A stretch of DNA of 64,000 bases from Coriobacteriaceae bacterium (lineage in GTDB: Bacteria > Actinomycetota > Coriobacteriia > Coriobacteriales > Coriobacteriaceae), in assembly GCA_025757745.1 (NCBI GenBank), contig CP107217.1:2046001-2110000 (forward strand). The letters are read 5' to 3'. A program made the position numbers and the translations under genes. Under the pieces are notes generated by a model that had not been told where the DNA came from, ran no database searches, and saw only the letters and a program-made list of their open reading frames with translations. Position 1 is the first letter of the stretch. Each line of letters opens with the position of its first letter. Positions 61,659 through 64,000 of the stretch are shown here, piece by piece.

Positions 61659-63092
61659 ATGCGTGAAACAACATCATTGCCACGTCTCACCGCCGCCGCC
61701 CTCTCGCGCGCGCTTAACCTAGAACAAGGCAGCCGCCTACTCACCGTTCGCCTACCTGGCGCCATCGGCTGCGAGGCGCTTCGTGAATGCTTCAGGCTGA
61801 ACGGCAACGGCGTACCTAATATTTGCGAACTTGAGCCCGGCAAGCAGAACACGGGCAATGACAACGCGGCGCCGGTGTTTATCGATGCCACAGCTTGCGT
61901 TCGCAAACGTTTTCGCGAAATCAACAGCGCATGTGAGGCGCTCATTAATGATCTGGAGCCTGGCTACCTGGGCTTCTGCGATTGGGAGGCCTATCTCTGG
62001 TGCCTGTATGCACTAGCCCTCTCCGGTCGTACTCGAGCCGCCGTACTGCTGCCGTTCGAGTCTTTGGACAACGCCGAGCAGGCACGCGCGATTCTGTTGC
62101 GCGAGGGGCTCGTCGAAAGCGTCCTATATCACCCGCTCGCCGAATCTCCGATGCACGGCATGTACGCACTTATTGTATTGTCGACGGGAAATCGCAGCGT
62201 TTCATTCCGCAATGCCGCCACGCCCATGCCACGCCTTCGGTTTGCCGACGGGGCTCGCTACCCCAATCTTCCCTTGGCTTTCTCCCCTGACTGGAGCGGC
62301 ATCGAGTGCGACTCACGCAAAACGGTTTCCATTGAAACCGTCGAGCTCGAAACGCGCAAGCTACTCCAACACCACGCCGCGCTCTCCAAAGGCAGGGTTG
62401 GCCTGATCTCCGTAGCTCAAAACTACAGCGCAACGCTCGGCGACAGCTTTATGCGCGTGGTGCCGTTTATGCCCCGAGACAGCACCACCTCGGATGACAT
62501 CGACGCTGTCGAGGTGCGCCGCATTTCATCTCAGGATTTCCGCAACGGCTATTTGCTGCCCAAGGATGTTGCGGAAGGCGCGTCGGAGCTGGATTCCGAA
62601 CCTGTAAAGGTAAGTCCAGACGTGTTGGCTCGTTACGAGCTTCGTTGCGGCGATATCGTCATGCCGCGCATACTCGGTCGTTACGGCGCGTCGAACCTAC
62701 TTGTGGTCGGCATCGATGATGCAAAGCAGCATCTAGTTGCCTCGCACAACACCACCGCCATTCGCCCGGCGATTCCAACGATGACCGACGAGGAGCGCAT
62801 GGTGTATGCAGAGATGGTCGCGGCGTACCTCACCGACGGCCATGGGTCCATAGTTTTGCAGGTATTGTCCGACAATCAGTACAGCCACGCCATCCGCCCT
62901 ACCGATCTGTTCGAGATCGAAGTCCCACCAGCACTCGACCCGCGTACGCGCGAGTATAGCGAATCCATCAATCGCTTTGCCGAGGTCGTAAGGGCCAAGA
63001 AACAAGCCGAGGCCGCTGTCGCCCAAGCCCAGCGCAACCTCGAAGCCGCAAAGAAGGCCGTTACTCAGGTGGTCGACCAGGCCTGTGAGTAG
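61659..63092 (+). CDS. HsdM/HsdS-like hybrid restriction-modification protein
   Basis: 477 aa. Residues about 100-200 resemble the end of a type I N6-adenine methyltransferase (RAAVLLPFESL...ILLREGLVESVLYHPLAESPMHGMYALIVLS), but no NPPY or SAM motif is present. Residues about 270-477 resemble a type I specificity subunit half: VEVRRISSQDF...DILARYELRCGDIVMPRI, and a final coiled coil (NRFAEVVRAKKQAEAAVAQAQRNLEAAKK). It may be a DNA-recognition protein that lost catalysis. AAAGG precedes the ATG. It stands alone. Confidence 0.6.
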   Translation: MRETTSLPRLTAAALSRALNLEQGSRLLTVRLPGAIGCEALRECFRLNGNGVPNICELEPGKQNTGNDNAAPVFIDATACVRKRFREINSACEALINDLEPGYLGFCDWEAYLWCLYALALSGRTRAAVLLPFESLDNAEQARAILLREGLVESVLYHPLAESPMHGMYALIVLSTGNRSVSFRNAATPMPRLRFADGARYPNLPLAFSPDWSGIECDSRKTVSIETVELETRKLLQHHAALSKGRVGLISVAQNYSATLGDSFMRVVPFMPRDSTTSDDIDAVEVRRISSQDFRNGYLLPKDVAEGASELDSEPVKVSPDVLARYELRCGDIVMPRILGRYGASNLLVVGIDDAKQHLVASHNTTAIRPAIPTMTDEERMVYAEMVAAYLTDGHGSIVLQVLSDNQYSHAIRPTDLFEIEVPPALDPRTREYSESINRFAEVVRAKKQAEAAVAQAQRNLEAAKKAVTQVVDQACE

Positions 63093-63118
63093 CGCATACA
63101 TAGGCAGTAGAAACGTCT

Positions 63119-63155
63119 TAAGCCGGCGGCAGGAACTAATCCTGCCGCCGGCTTA
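63119..63155. terminator. Bidirectional terminator
   Basis: A perfect 16-bp stem, TAAGCCGGCGGCAGGA / TCCTGCCGCCGGCTTA, with an ACTAA loop between two convergent genes. Confidence 0.85.
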
Positions 63156-63165
63156 ACTATCTAGC

Positions 63166-64000
63166 CTATTCCCATCCCGTGGTCTGAGGATTCCATTTGC
63201 GCACATTCGCCGAATGATTAAAGCACGGTGTATACAACCGATTGACGACCCCTTCTGCCCCAGCAATGTTCCCCGCGAGATCAAGTACCCCCGCCTGCCT
63301 CGCCATCTTTATGTACTGCGCAGAACCATTTTGTTTCCACCAGAGAGGCGCCACGAACTCTTCCGGCATTGCCACCTTGCGGGCAGATGCTTCTTTCTCG
63401 ACCCTCTCGACAAGCGTAGTCCCATCGACGAAGCAAGTTTTCGCGTACACCAAGATGTCGACTATATCCTTGATTCGCGAAGAGGCACGGCCCTCATGCA
63501 TCTCTACCATTGCGAGCAATTTATCTGCAAGGGCACTCTCCACTCGGCATACTCGATAGTCGCAGACTGGGAGCCCCTCAATATTCAAACGATCGATCGG
63601 CGCAAGAACCTCAGGCTCAAGTCCCCGCACTTCATCAATTACCAAGTCAATTGAAATTGGCTGCAGCTTCTTGGTTCCCATAAAGGGGGTGAACCACACC
63701 TTCGCACCACACCGATACTCATCTTCTTTTTTGATCTGCTCTGCACGATCAAAGACAAACGAAACGAAATCCTCCAGATCAATCGAAGCCGCCCGCGCCA
63801 GATCGGCAACAGCCTCTTCGAGGCTCTCCTCTTGAGCAACCAAGTCAATATCTCTTGTGACACGCGCATCGAGTGTTCGCGCCAGGACGCTTTGGCCACC
63901 CTTGAGTACAAAGCGGCCGTCATCTTCTGAAAAAACGCGACATAGGAAGCGATGAAAGTAGAAACCGACGATCGCCCGATTAGTATCCATCGGCGATTCT
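63166..64000 (-). CDS. AbiEii-type nucleotidyltransferase toxin, N-terminus outside window
   Basis: At least 275 aa. The AbiEii/DUF1814 nucleotidyltransferase core is visible as FVLKGGQSVLARTLDARVTRDIDLVA (G-S and D-x-D elements) with the second conserved block SIDLVIDE and LADKLLAMVEMHEGRASSRIKDIVDIL. Such proteins are toxins of type IV toxin-antitoxin pairs and give abortive infection by modifying tRNA. An ATG at 63990 exists, but the frame stays open to the window end and typical members begin earlier. The antitoxin should lie just beyond 64000. Confidence 0.8.
   Translation of the reverse strand, partial: ESPMDTNRAIVGFYFHRFLCRVFSEDDGRFVLKGGQSVLARTLDARVTRDIDLVAQEESLEEAVADLARAASIDLEDFVSFVFDRAEQIKKEDEYRCGAKVWFTPFMGTKKLQPISIDLVIDEVRGLEPEVLAPIDRLNIEGLPVCDYRVCRVESALADKLLAMVEMHEGRASSRIKDIVDILVYAKTCFVDGTTLVERVEKEASARKVAMPEEFVAPLWWKQNGSAQYIKMARQAGVLDLAGNIAGAEGVVNRLYTPCFNHSANVRKWNPQTTGWE

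Noticed and set aside
1..64000. CRISPR arrays, tRNA and rRNA genes
   Set aside because: No regularly spaced direct repeats, cloverleaf-like sequences or rRNA signatures were found on reading both strands.

Overview
The window is GC-rich (roughly 60% by eye) and reads as chromosome of an anaerobic Coriobacteriia, most like Collinsella. This rests on gene content and style (tat-hyp linkage, family II pyrophosphatase, many PTS and ROK genes, short intergenic 'GTCCCC' repeats), not on a marker gene. No rRNA, tRNA or CRISPR array was found.

Region 1 (1-19 kb) is core metabolism. It carries Tat export genes followed by hypA/hypB (NiFe-hydrogenase maturation), a STAS anti-anti-sigma factor, a class I aminotransferase, NhaA, Mn-dependent pyrophosphatase, a ROK sugar kinase, and a beta-glucoside PTS operon (GH1 phospho-beta-glucosidase, IIC, IIB, IIA) divergent from a GntR/UTRA regulator. 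Mannose-6-phosphate isomerase, a UvrD/PcrA helicase, UppP and a universal stress protein follow. A 130-bp element with perfect 30-bp inverted arms lies between manA and pcrA.

Region 2 (19-22.3 kb) is an accessory patch: a HipBA toxin-antitoxin pair with two palindromic operators, then an IS30-family element flanked by 13-bp direct repeats and carrying a perfect 40-bp palindrome next to its left inverted repeat.

Region 3 (22.3-37.5 kb) is core again: an orphan two-component system, purH, a GNAT acetyltransferase, a DUF2207 membrane protein, gluQ, two overlapping metallophosphoesterases, small membrane proteins, and a large sortase-anchored alanine-rich coiled-coil protein with a central CAP domain.

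Region 4 (37.5-64 kb) is a defence and mobile island. (a) A helicase-nuclease plus an Argonaute-like protein in overlapping reading frames resembles the DdmDE plasmid-defence module and is preceded by two unrecognised small genes; a divergent zinc-finger (DUF6076-like) gene faces it. (b) A phage tail-gene remnant follows. (c) A four-gene LlaJI-type restriction-modification operon has two m5C methyltransferases, an McrB-like NTPase and a DUF2357/PD-(D/E)XK nuclease. (d) A decayed second copy of the nuclease C-terminus sits in front of a SIR2-domain defence gene. (e) A truncated IS30-like left end repeats the palindrome architecture of the intact IS. (f) A cluster holds a ClpP-like protease, a VirD4/TraG-type ATPase without its membrane domain and two unknown genes. 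(g) Last come an HsdM/HsdS-like hybrid and an AbiEii-type nucleotidyltransferase cut by the window edge.

The best candidate for a little-described system is the DdmDE-like operon with its upstream small genes; second is the VirD4-like/ClpP-like cluster. Family assignments come from motifs read by eye, without database searches.
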